Positions 1 through 6,127 of a DNA stretch of 9,202 nt are shown here, piece after piece. The notes below the pieces were generated by a model. The model did not search any database, was not told where the DNA came from, and was given only the letters and a program-made list of their open reading frames with translations. The position numbers and the translations under genes are program-made. The stretch is from an uncultured Bacilli bacterium (lineage in GTDB: Bacteria > Bacillota_I > Bacilli_A > RF39 > UBA660): assembly GCA_947628325.1 (NCBI GenBank), contig CANQZL010000054.1:1-9202 (forward strand), in the 5' to 3' direction. How positions within the stretch are numbered: position 1 is the first letter of the stretch; each line of letters starts with the position of its first letter.

Positions 1-26
1 ACCTCTAAAAAATTGTATTTTTTAAG

Positions 27-53
27 ATAATGCTTTTATAGCATTATTTTTTT
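27..53 (+). terminator. Intrinsic terminator of a gene upstream of the window
   Basis: A perfect 7-bp stem (ATAATGC, 27-33, with GCATTAT, 41-47) closes a 7-nt loop and runs straight into a T tract (47-53). This is a rho-independent terminator read on the plus strand. The gene it ends lies outside the window. The flank on the other side is not a clean T tract when read on the minus strand, so I do not call it bidirectional. Confidence 0.8.
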
Positions 54-84
54 GTAAAAAAAAACTGTAAATAATAAAGTGAGA

Positions 85-115
85 TTACTTTTTTAAAAAG
101 AATATATGTTAAACT
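85..115 (+). promoter_or_regulatory. Likely sigma-A promoter with extended -10, for the zinc-ribbon/Lgt-like operon
   Basis: TAAACT at 110-115 is preceded by TGT (107-109), which makes an extended -10 element. The best -35 candidate, TTACTT at 85-90, is weak and sits 19 bp away, so recognition would lean on the extended -10. Transcription would start around 122, leaving a short leader before the strong ribosome-binding site at 131-137. It lies just after the upstream terminator, where a new transcription unit is expected. Confidence 0.5.
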
Positions 116-141
116 AAAGATAGGATGATAGAGGTGGTAGT

Positions 142-546
142 ATGAAATGTCCTAAATGTGGTGAAGATGTTCAAGAAAATGATATCTATTGTGGAAAATG
201 TGGAACTAAGATAAAAAATGTTGAAAATACAATTCCTAATAAAGTACCAATTATTTCTTGGATATCACTTGGATTTCTTGTTTTAGAAGTATTAGTTTTT
301 ATATGTGGAATGGTATTATCTTCAATGGATTATGCTAATAAAGAATTAGATTATTTGTTATATTTTCCTTATATATTGATTTCTTTAATTATGGCTATTA
401 TCGGAAGAGTACTGAATAAAGATAAATTATCTTTGATTGTATTAATTATAGATGTTGTTCTTATTGTTCTTTTTGTGATATTTTCTATAATTACCGTTTT
501 CTTTTTTATAAGTGTAATAAATTCATTTGTTGAAGGATGTAGTTAG
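142..546 (+). CDS. Zinc-ribbon membrane protein, function unknown
   Basis: This 134-residue protein starts with a short zinc ribbon: two CxxC pairs, C3/C6 and C17/C20, within the first 21 residues. That is the arrangement of the small zinc_ribbon domains common at the N-terminus of Firmicutes membrane proteins. A short linker leads to three hydrophobic segments, at about 36-60, 71-90 and 96-127, so the ribbon probably faces the cytoplasm and the rest is embedded in the membrane. The start is ATG with GAGGTGG at 131-137 four bases upstream, a near-ideal Shine-Dalgarno. The stop is TAG and the next gene begins 2 bp later, so the two are almost certainly co-transcribed. The membrane part matches no family I can name, and the zinc ribbon alone does not give a function. 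It is a real gene (strong RBS, promoter, clear domain) of unknown role. Confidence 0.85.
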   Translation: MKCPKCGEDVQENDIYCGKCGTKIKNVENTIPNKVPIISWISLGFLVLEVLVFICGMVLSSMDYANKELDYLLYFPYILISLIMAIIGRVLNKDKLSLIVLIIDVVLIVLFVIFSIITVFFFISVINSFVEGCS

Positions 547-548
547 TC

Positions 549-1226
549 TTGATAAATAGTATAATTTATTTAGTTGTTATCTTAACTGGTTTTATTTTAA
601 CATGTATATCAATTATATTATTTAATAAAAAATTTAATATTATGCCATTTGAACATTTAATCTATTCATTAATTCTTTTTTTATTAAATTTTTTTATTTT
701 TTCAAAATTAATTTATTTGATAGTAGATTATAAAATTTTAAATATTTATAATTTATTTTCTGATAATATTATATTAAAACTTAATTTCTTGTTTTCTGGA
801 TATTCATTTATAGGTGGCATTATTGGAACGATAATTTTAATACCATTTATGGCTAAAATATTTAGAATTAGTAAAAAAAATTTACTTTTATTATATATTC
901 CTAATCTTGTTGGTTTATATGGAATTTTAAAGATTGGATGTTTTGTTAAGGGGTGTTGTGCTGGAATAAATAATTTTCCGTGTGCATTAATAGAAAGTTT
1001 TTTAAATGTCTTATTATATATTTACATTTTAAAATTAATTAAAAAAAATAGAGCTAAAGAAGAAATAATAGGGAAAAGTTTAATGTTCTTTGGCTTAAAT
1101 AGATTGATTATTTCGCTTTTCCGTCAATATATTAGTATATATACACTTATTTTTGTTGAAATATTTTGTTTATATTTGATTTTACTTGGGCTAAATATTG
1201 GAAAAATAAAAAGACATTTGAATTAA
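549..1226 (+). CDS. Divergent Lgt-like (prolipoprotein diacylglyceryl transferase family) membrane protein
   Basis: This is a 225-residue, very hydrophobic polytopic protein. Two regions place it near the Lgt family: a GGxxG segment (SGYSFIGGIIG, 83-93), which aligns with the 'GMSFHGG' region of Lgt, and KIGCFVKGCCAG (128-139), which aligns with the Lgt signature GRIGNFINGELWG. Further on, FGLNRLIISLFR (181-192) aligns with the YGxxRFxxExxR block. By this manual alignment the E. coli residues H103, R143, N146, E151 and E243 are replaced by Ile, Lys, Cys, Cys and Ser, while those equivalent to G154, R239 and R246 remain. Ordinary lipoprotein diacylglyceryl transfer is therefore doubtful, and the cysteine cluster (C131, C136, C137) may mark a separate subfamily. 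It is also shorter than typical Lgt (about 260-290 residues). The start is TTG, with AAGGA at 533-537 lying 11 nt upstream; this is the weakest start call here. It lies 2 bp after the zinc-ribbon gene, in the same operon. I see no clear terminator after it. I would not name it lgt. Confidence 0.7.
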   Translation: MINSIIYLVVILTGFILTCISIILFNKKFNIMPFEHLIYSLILFLLNFFIFSKLIYLIVDYKILNIYNLFSDNIILKLNFLFSGYSFIGGIIGTIILIPFMAKIFRISKKNLLLLYIPNLVGLYGILKIGCFVKGCCAGINNFPCALIESFLNVLLYIYILKLIKKNRAKEEIIGKSLMFFGLNRLIISLFRQYISIYTLIFVEIFCLYLILLGLNIGKIKRHLN

Positions 1227-1248
1227 AAGAATAGTTATCATTTTTTGT

Positions 1249-1278
1249 TTGACTTTATCTTAAGGTTTGTTGTATACT
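1249..1278 (+). promoter_or_regulatory. Sigma-A promoter of the ileS T-box leader
   Basis: A -35 box TTGACT (1249-1254) and a -10 box TATACT (1273-1278) are separated by 18 bp, each one base from consensus. Transcription would begin near 1285, just before the T-box Stem I. Everything from there to 1523 is leader RNA. No hairpin terminator is visible between the preceding gene (stop at 1226) and this promoter, so some read-through into the leader is possible; it would still be gated by the T-box. Confidence 0.8.
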
Positions 1279-1290
1279 TATACACGTAAA

Positions 1291-1508
1291 GCAATTGATG
1301 AAGACGGCAATATTTTAGTAATTATTAGAGAGTTACTTGATTGGTGAAATAGTAATTAATGAAAAAATATTGTAAATCACTTCTAATGTGTTACTTTGAA
1401 ATTAGTAGGAGTAAACGTTACTCGCGTTAAGAGATTGAGTGTATGATAAATTCATAAACTAAGGTGGTACCACGGATTATATTCGCCCTTAGATTTATGA
1501 ATTTTTTT
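1291..1508 (+). promoter_or_regulatory. T-box riboswitch, isoleucine-specific (ileS leader)
   Basis: This leader RNA senses uncharged tRNA-Ile and allows ileS transcription when isoleucyl-tRNA is short. Stem I is visible. GAAG (1300-1303) pairs with CTTC (1380-1383), and CAATATTTT (1308-1316) pairs with AAAATATTG (1364-1372). The internal loop between these helices holds the specifier codon ATC (1376-1378), followed by the usual purine; ATC is an Ile codon. The distal part has the conserved GAGAG (1328-1332) and TTGGTGAAA (1341-1349) motifs. A 6-bp hairpin (1409-1414 with 1418-1423) followed by GCGTTAAGAG fits Stem III. The T-box core AAGGTGGTACCACGG is at 1461-1475. Its TGGT (1465-1468) would pair with the ACCA end of uncharged tRNA, which matches the A73 discriminator of tRNA-Ile. 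Specifier, discriminator and downstream gene all agree. Confidence 0.96.
1448..1508 (+). terminator. T-box-controlled terminator of the ileS leader
   Basis: AAATTCATAAACTAAGG (1448-1464) pairs with CCTTAG (1487-1492) plus TTTATGAATTT (1494-1504), giving about 17 bp with one bulged A at 1493. The 3' arm runs into seven T residues (1502-1508). The T-box core lies in the 5' arm and loop. When uncharged tRNA-Ile binds, the core forms the competing antiterminator and transcription reaches ileS; when the tRNA is charged, this hairpin stops transcription 16 nt before the start codon. Confidence 0.92.
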
Positions 1509-1523
1509 AATGGAGGAGAAGAA

Positions 1524-4500
1524 ATGAAAAATTTTAAGGAATTAGACAAAAGACCAGTTAGTGAAGTTGAAAATTCTATAAGTGAATCTTGGAAAAGTAT
1601 TAATGCAATGCATGATGCTCAAGTAAAACTAAGAGAAAATGATAAGACTTTTGTTTTCTATGATGGACCAGCTTTTGCTAATGGATTTCCAGGGTTACAT
1701 CATATGGTATCTAAAAACTTAAAGGATACTATTACTAAGTATCATGTAATGAATGGACAGAAAGTTATTAGAAAAATAGGATGGGATACACATGGATTAC
1801 CAATTGAAAATCATGTTGAGAAAAAACTTGGTATATCTTCTAAAAAAGAAATTGAACAACTAGGAGTTGAAAAATTTAATGAAGAATGTCGTAAAAGTGT
1901 TAGAGAAAATGAAAGTGCTTTTACTGATTTGACTAGAAAAATGGGACAATTCTTTGATGTTGAAAATCCTTATCTTACTTATAAAAATGAATATATTGAA
2001 ACTGAATGGTGGATATTAAAACAGATGTTTGAAAAAGATATGTTTTATGAAGGAACGAGAGTAGTACCTTATTGTCCACATTGTGGAACAGGTCTTGCTA
2101 CGCATGAAGTTGCTCAAAACTATCAAACTGATACAGCTATTACAGTTATTGTTCCTTTTAAAAAGAAGGATGAAGATGTATATTTCTTAGCTTGGACAAC
2201 AACTCCTTGGACTTTAATTGCGAATGTTGGTTTATGTGTTAATCCTGATGAAGAATATGCTTTAGTTGAATCAAAAGATACTAAATTTATTATGGGGGCT
2301 TCCTTAGTTACTAAGGTATTAGGGGAAGATGTTAAAGTCTTAAAGAAATATAAAGGAAAAGACTTAGAATATATGGAATATGAACAATTAATTCCATCAT
2401 TTGATGTTGATAAAAAAGCATTTTTTGTTACTTGTGATAATTATGTTACGATGGAAGATGGTACAGGTATTGTTCATATTGCTCCAGCTTTTGGTGAAGA
2501 TGATGCTAATGTTGGTAAGAAATATGATTTGCCTTATTTAAATCCTGTAGGAAAAGATGGATGTTATGTTGGTGGCTTATGGGATGGCAAGTTTGTTCAT
2601 GATGTTAATGAAGAAGTTGTTGATTATTTAAAACAAAATGGTAAATTATTTAAACGTCAAAAAATATCTCATGAATATCCTCACTGTTGGCGTTGTGATA
2701 CTCCATTAATTTATTATTCAATGCCTAGTTATTATATTAGAGTAAGTAAGATGACGGATAAGTTAGTTAAAGCTAATTCTAAAGTAAATTGGTATCCTTC
2801 ATATGTTGGTGAGAAAAGATTTGCCAACTGGCTTGCTAATGCTCGTGATTGGAATGTCTCAAGAAGTAGATATTGGGGTAGTCCAATTCCATATTTTAAA
2901 TGTGAATGTGGTTATAATCATATGGTTGGTAGTATTGCTGAATTAAAAGAAATGGCTATTGAAAAAATAGGAAAAGATTTTGATTTACATAAACCTTATA
3001 TCGATAATGTTCATTTAAAATGTCCAAAATGTGGAAAACCTATGACTCGTATTCCAGATGTTTTAGATTGTTGGTTTGATTCAGGAGCTATGCCATTTGC
3101 TCAATATCATTATCCTTTTGAAAATAAAGAATTATGGGAAAGTCAGTTTCCAGCAGATTTCATCTGTGAAGGAATTGATCAAACACGTGGTTGGTTTTAT
3201 ACTTTAATGGTTATATCAACTTTTGTAAAAGGATGTTCACCATTTAAAAATGTTTTAGTAAATGATTTACTTTTAGATGCTGAAGGTAAGAAAATGAGTA
3301 AATCTCGTGGTAATATAGTTGAACCTTTTACAACAATTAAAGAATATGGGGCTGATACTGTAAGATTTTATCTTCCTTATGTTTCACCAGTATGGACTCC
3401 ACTAAAATTTGATATAGATGGTTTAAAAGAAGTTTATTCTAAATTCTTTAATCCTTTAAAAAATACTTATAGTTTCTTTGCTATGTATGCAAATATTGAT
3501 GAAATAGATACTGATAAATGTAAAGTTTCATATAGTAAAAGAGAAGAAATAGATAAATGGTTGATATCTAAATATAATAAACTTGTTAAAGATGTTAGAG
3601 CATCATTTGATGAATATGACTTAAATAAAGCTGTTCATTATTTAGCTTCTTTTGTCTCAGAAGATTTATCTAACTGGTATATTAGAAGAAATAGAAATAG
3701 ATTCTGGGGTAGTGAATTAGATAATTCTAAAAAGTCAGTTTATATTACAACATATGAAGTATTAGTTGGTTTATCTAAATTGATAGCTCCAATAACACCA
3801 TTTATTGCTGAAGAATTATATCGTAATTTAACAGGAGAAAAATCAGTTCATTTAACAGATTATCCAAAATGTGATAAGAAGTTAATTGATGAACATATTG
3901 AAGAACGTATGGATTTAGTACGTAATTTAATCTCAATAGGACGTTATGTTCGTGAAGAAACGAAGATAAAAGTACGTCAACCTTTATCTAAAGCTCTACT
4001 TGATGGTAAAAATAAAGATTTAATTGCTGATTTAGTTCCTTTAATTTCTGAAGAATTAAATATTAAAGAAGTTGAATTTGTTGATGACTTAAATGAATAT
4101 ATGAATATTTCTGTCAAACCTAATTTTAAAGTAGTAGGTAAAGTATTTGGTTCTTTAATTAAAGAATTCCAAACTAAATTAGAAAATTTAGATACAGATA
4201 GTATTAATTCTTTACAAAAAGGAGATTCTATAAAGTTAGAATTGGGTAATGAAGAGAAAGAAATAACAGCAGATATGGTTGAAATACGTATTTCTTCTAA
4301 AGAAGGATTTAATGTTGGTATGGAAAATAATCATTTTATTATTTTAGATACAACATTAACAGATGAATTAATACTAGAAGGTATAGCTCGTGAAATGGTT
4401 TCTAAAGTTCAACAATTACGTAAGAATAAGGACTTTAATGTTGCTGATCGTATTACTTTATATTATAGTGGTGATGAAGATATTGATAAATGTGTAAAAG

Positions 4501-4616
4501 AATTTAAAGATTATATTCAAAATGAAACTTTATCTTTAGATATTATTAAGAAAGACAAACTAAAAGAAAATTATGATTTAAACGGACATATTTGCTATAT
4601 AGATGTTGAAAGATAA
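1524..4616 (+). CDS. ileS: Isoleucyl-tRNA synthetase, eukaryote/archaeon-like type (IleS2)
   Basis: This cytoplasmic class I synthetase charges tRNA-Ile with isoleucine and hydrolyses mischarged Val-tRNA. The product is 1030 residues. In order: the nucleotide-binding motif in a variant form (GPAFANGFPGLHH, 48-60, with GLHH in place of HIGH), GWDTHGLPIE (86-95), the CP1 editing domain with WTTTPWT (224-230) and GTGIVHIAPAFGEDD (313-327), DCWFDSG (515-521), GIDQTRGWFYT (550-560), the KMSKS loop (590-594), and a helical anticodon-binding domain from about 670. The GLHH form of the signature, the length, and the lack of an obvious C-terminal zinc finger point to the IleS2 clade rather than typical bacterial IleS1. 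IleS2 enzymes are known to be naturally tolerant of mupirocin. CxxC pairs at C184/C187, C388/C391, C460/C462 and C500/C503 suggest bound zinc in the inserts. The start is ATG at 1524, with GGAGGAG at 1512-1518. An in-frame GTG at 1464 lies inside the T-box core and would add 20 spurious residues. Expression is controlled by the T-box; a terminator overlaps the stop. Confidence 0.98.
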   Translation: MKNFKELDKRPVSEVENSISESWKSINAMHDAQVKLRENDKTFVFYDGPAFANGFPGLHHMVSKNLKDTITKYHVMNGQKVIRKIGWDTHGLPIENHVEKKLGISSKKEIEQLGVEKFNEECRKSVRENESAFTDLTRKMGQFFDVENPYLTYKNEYIETEWWILKQMFEKDMFYEGTRVVPYCPHCGTGLATHEVAQNYQTDTAITVIVPFKKKDEDVYFLAWTTTPWTLIANVGLCVNPDEEYALVESKDTKFIMGASLVTKVLGEDVKVLKKYKGKDLEYMEYEQLIPSFDVDKKAFFVTCDNYVTMEDGTGIVHIAPAFGEDDANVGKKYDLPYLNPVGKDGCYVGGLWDGKFVHDVNEEVVDYLKQNGKLFKRQKISHEYPHCWRCDTPLIYYSMPSYYIRVSKMTDKLVKANSKVNWYPSYVGEKRFANWLANARDWNVSRSRYWGSPIPYFKCECGYNHMVGSIAELKEMAIEKIGKDFDLHKPYIDNVHLKCPKCGKPMTRIPDVLDCWFDSGAMPFAQYHYPFENKELWESQFPADFICEGIDQTRGWFYTLMVISTFVKGCSPFKNVLVNDLLLDAEGKKMSKSRGNIVEPFTTIKEYGADTVRFYLPYVSPVWTPLKFDIDGLKEVYSKFFNPLKNTYSFFAMYANIDEIDTDKCKVSYSKREEIDKWLISKYNKLVKDVRASFDEYDLNKAVHYLASFVSEDLSNWYIRRNRNRFWGSELDNSKKSVYITTYEVLVGLSKLIAPITPFIAEELYRNLTGEKSVHLTDYPKCDKKLIDEHIEERMDLVRNLISIGRYVREETKIKVRQPLSKALLDGKNKDLIADLVPLISEELNIKEVEFVDDLNEYMNISVKPNFKVVGKVFGSLIKEFQTKLENLDTDSINSLQKGDSIKLELGNEEKEITADMVEIRISSKEGFNVGMENNHFIILDTTLTDELILEGIAREMVSKVQQLRKNKDFNVADRITLYYSGDEDIDKCVKEFKDYIQNETLSLDIIKKDKLKENYDLNGHICYIDVER

Positions 4617-4637
4617 TTAATTTGTCTTTCTTTTTTT
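4608..4637 (+). terminator. Intrinsic terminator of ileS, overlapping its stop codon
   Basis: GAAAGATAA (4608-4616) pairs with TTGTCTTTC (4622-4630) in a 9-bp stem with one G-U pair and a 5-nt loop, followed by seven T residues (4631-4637). The 5' arm is the last three codons of ileS including TAA, so the hairpin can form only after the terminating ribosome has cleared. Confidence 0.85.
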
Positions 4638-4667
4638 GTTAAATTGTCTAAATTATGATTGTATCCT

Positions 4668-4696
4668 TTGTAAACAAATAAACTTTATGCTATAAT
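4668..4696 (+). promoter_or_regulatory. Strong sigma-A promoter for the 456-residue membrane protein gene
   Basis: TATAAT (4691-4696) is a perfect -10, preceded by TGC (4688-4690) as an extended -10. TTGTAA (4668-4673) is a fair -35 at the optimal 17-bp spacing. The start site would be near 4703, so the transcript begins almost at the ribosome-binding site (AGGGTGAT, 4707-4714) with a very short leader. With the terminator just upstream, this makes the next gene an independent transcription unit. Confidence 0.85.
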
Positions 4697-4719
4697 AAAG
4701 TAGAATAGGGTGATAAGAT

Positions 4720-6090
4720 ATGAATGAAAATAATAATAATCCTTTTAATAATGATATGCCAAAGCCAATTAATTCTAATGAAGAGAAAAAACCGATAATT
4801 GAAATACCACAAGCTTATTATGATAAGGTAGCAGCTGAACAACACGAAAAGTTTTTAAAAGAGCAAGAAGAAAAAGAACAAATGCAAAAAAGATTAGCTA
4901 ATAAAGGCTCTTTAAATAAATTAATTTCGCTAGTTATAGTTAATGCTTTACTTATTTTTGGGTTGTTGTATTCAATGATTAATTTTAATTCACTTATAAT
5001 AATCGGAATACCTGTTTATATTGTTATTTTAGCAATTATTGAGGTAGTAAGAAGTAAAAATAATAGCGATCAACCTTTAGCAAATTTAATAGGTGGAATG
5101 CTTGTTGCAGTTGTAACATTTGTTATATCTATGGTAAGAGAATCGGAGATGGATTTATGGACATATTATGCTATAGCTTCAGCAATTATATCTTTTTTAG
5201 GATTCCTTATTTCAACAATTATTACTAAAATCTTTACTGATTTTAAGAGTATCAAAGCTCTATCAGCAGTAGGAATTATCTTATTTTTTGCCCTTATAAT
5301 AGGTGGACCTTTTTATTTTTATAAAAAATATCCAGAAGAATTTTTTAAAATTGTTTTTTTGAAACAAACAGAGGTTCATGCCGAAACGGAAGAAGAGTTT
5401 ATTTTAAAAACTTTAAAGAATAGATATAGTGTGGAATTTACTTGTAATAATGAAAAAGTTAGACATTATATAAATCAATATTCTCAAAAAATTACTAAAA
5501 GAACTTGTTATGATTCTAGTCAAAGAGAAGTTAATGTATTTAGTACAACTTATAATGAAAGTGAAAATCAATTTATTATTTCTGATGACTATATGGATAT
5601 AATTTATTTAACAGAATTTAAAACAAAACTTTCTAATACTTTAAAATCAAATACAGGTGCTAATAGTGTAAAATTATATTTATATCCAGAAAAAAATTGT
5701 ACTTTTGTTGGGGATTGTGCTGAATGTGATGAATACTTTGAATCATATGATGAAGAAAATGATTTCTCTAATCAATTTAATAATAGTACGCAATTAAATT
5801 TATCAAATTATTTAAATAAAAATGTTTTAGATTTTGTAAATGATTATAAATTTAAATATATCATAAACGTTTTAGGCAATTATACGGAAACGAGTGATTT
5901 TAATGCTATTATTAACACAGTGTTAACTTCTTTAAATAGTTCTGGATTAAAAAATAATTATGGATATGATATTAAAATTACTGATGAAAATACTTTACAA
6001 GGCTACGAGTTAATAAGGTATGAAGTTAAAGGGCAAAAAACAGATGATGGAGTATTTAAAGATCCTGTTGTAGTAGAAAAAGAGAATTAA
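4720..6090 (+). CDS. Membrane protein with cysteine-containing extracytoplasmic domain, function unknown
   Basis: I do not recognise this 456-residue protein. Its parts are clear. Residues 1-30 are an Asn/Pro-rich, low-complexity N-terminus. Residues 31-66 are charged and helical (Lys/Glu/Gln-rich), probably a short cytoplasmic coiled coil. Five hydrophobic segments follow, at about 68-88, 91-110, 120-139, 146-169 and 182-201. Positive residues after the second and fourth segments fit an N-in, C-out topology. Residues 202-456 are then a hydrophilic extracytoplasmic domain with five cysteines (C242, C263, C327, C333, C336). The last three lie in a short acidic CxxxxxCxxC stretch that could hold disulfides or metal. 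No enzyme motif is evident. It has its own strong promoter and RBS and its own terminator, so it is a single-gene unit between ileS and the convergent ger operon; that position does not tie it to either. Start choice: ATG 5 nt after AGGGTGAT. A sensor or envelope role would be speculation. Confidence 0.85.
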   Translation: MNENNNNPFNNDMPKPINSNEEKKPIIEIPQAYYDKVAAEQHEKFLKEQEEKEQMQKRLANKGSLNKLISLVIVNALLIFGLLYSMINFNSLIIIGIPVYIVILAIIEVVRSKNNSDQPLANLIGGMLVAVVTFVISMVRESEMDLWTYYAIASAIISFLGFLISTIITKIFTDFKSIKALSAVGIILFFALIIGGPFYFYKKYPEEFFKIVFLKQTEVHAETEEEFILKTLKNRYSVEFTCNNEKVRHYINQYSQKITKRTCYDSSQREVNVFSTTYNESENQFIISDDYMDIIYLTEFKTKLSNTLKSNTGANSVKLYLYPEKNCTFVGDCAECDEYFESYDEENDFSNQFNNSTQLNLSNYLNKNVLDFVNDYKFKYIINVLGNYTETSDFNAIINTVLTSLNSSGLKNNYGYDIKITDENTLQGYELIRYEVKGQKTDDGVFKDPVVVEKEN

Positions 6091-6091
6091 T

Positions 6092-6127
6092 AAAAAGTAA
6101 GAATTAGTTTGAATTCTTACTTTTTTT
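6092..6127. terminator. Bidirectional terminator shared by two convergent genes
   Basis: AGTAAGAATT (6096-6105) pairs with AATTCTTACT (6112-6121), and flanking A and T runs extend the stem to about 14 bp (6092-6105 with 6112-6125). The loop is 6 nt. On the plus strand it ends in seven T (6121-6127); on the minus strand the 5' A run (6092-6096) gives five U. It ends both the 456-residue gene (stop at 6090) and the leftward ger operon, whose gerB stop codon (6104-6106) and last codons lie within the hairpin. Confidence 0.9.

Noticed and set aside
549..1226. Calling this gene lgt.
   Set aside because: The fold-level similarity is there, but most residues known to matter for Lgt catalysis are substituted, so the symbol would assert an activity the sequence does not support.
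1227..1248. A terminator after the Lgt-like gene.
   Set aside because: There is a T run (1241-1246), but no stem of useful length precedes it.
4548..4632. A perfect 12-bp complementarity between AAGAAAGACAAA (4548-4559, in ileS) and TTTGTCTTTCTT (4621-4632).
   Set aside because: The loop would be 61 nt, and the compact 9-bp hairpin at 4608-4630 uses the same 3' arm with a 5-nt loop and a proper T tract. The long-range pairing is probably chance in A/T-biased sequence.
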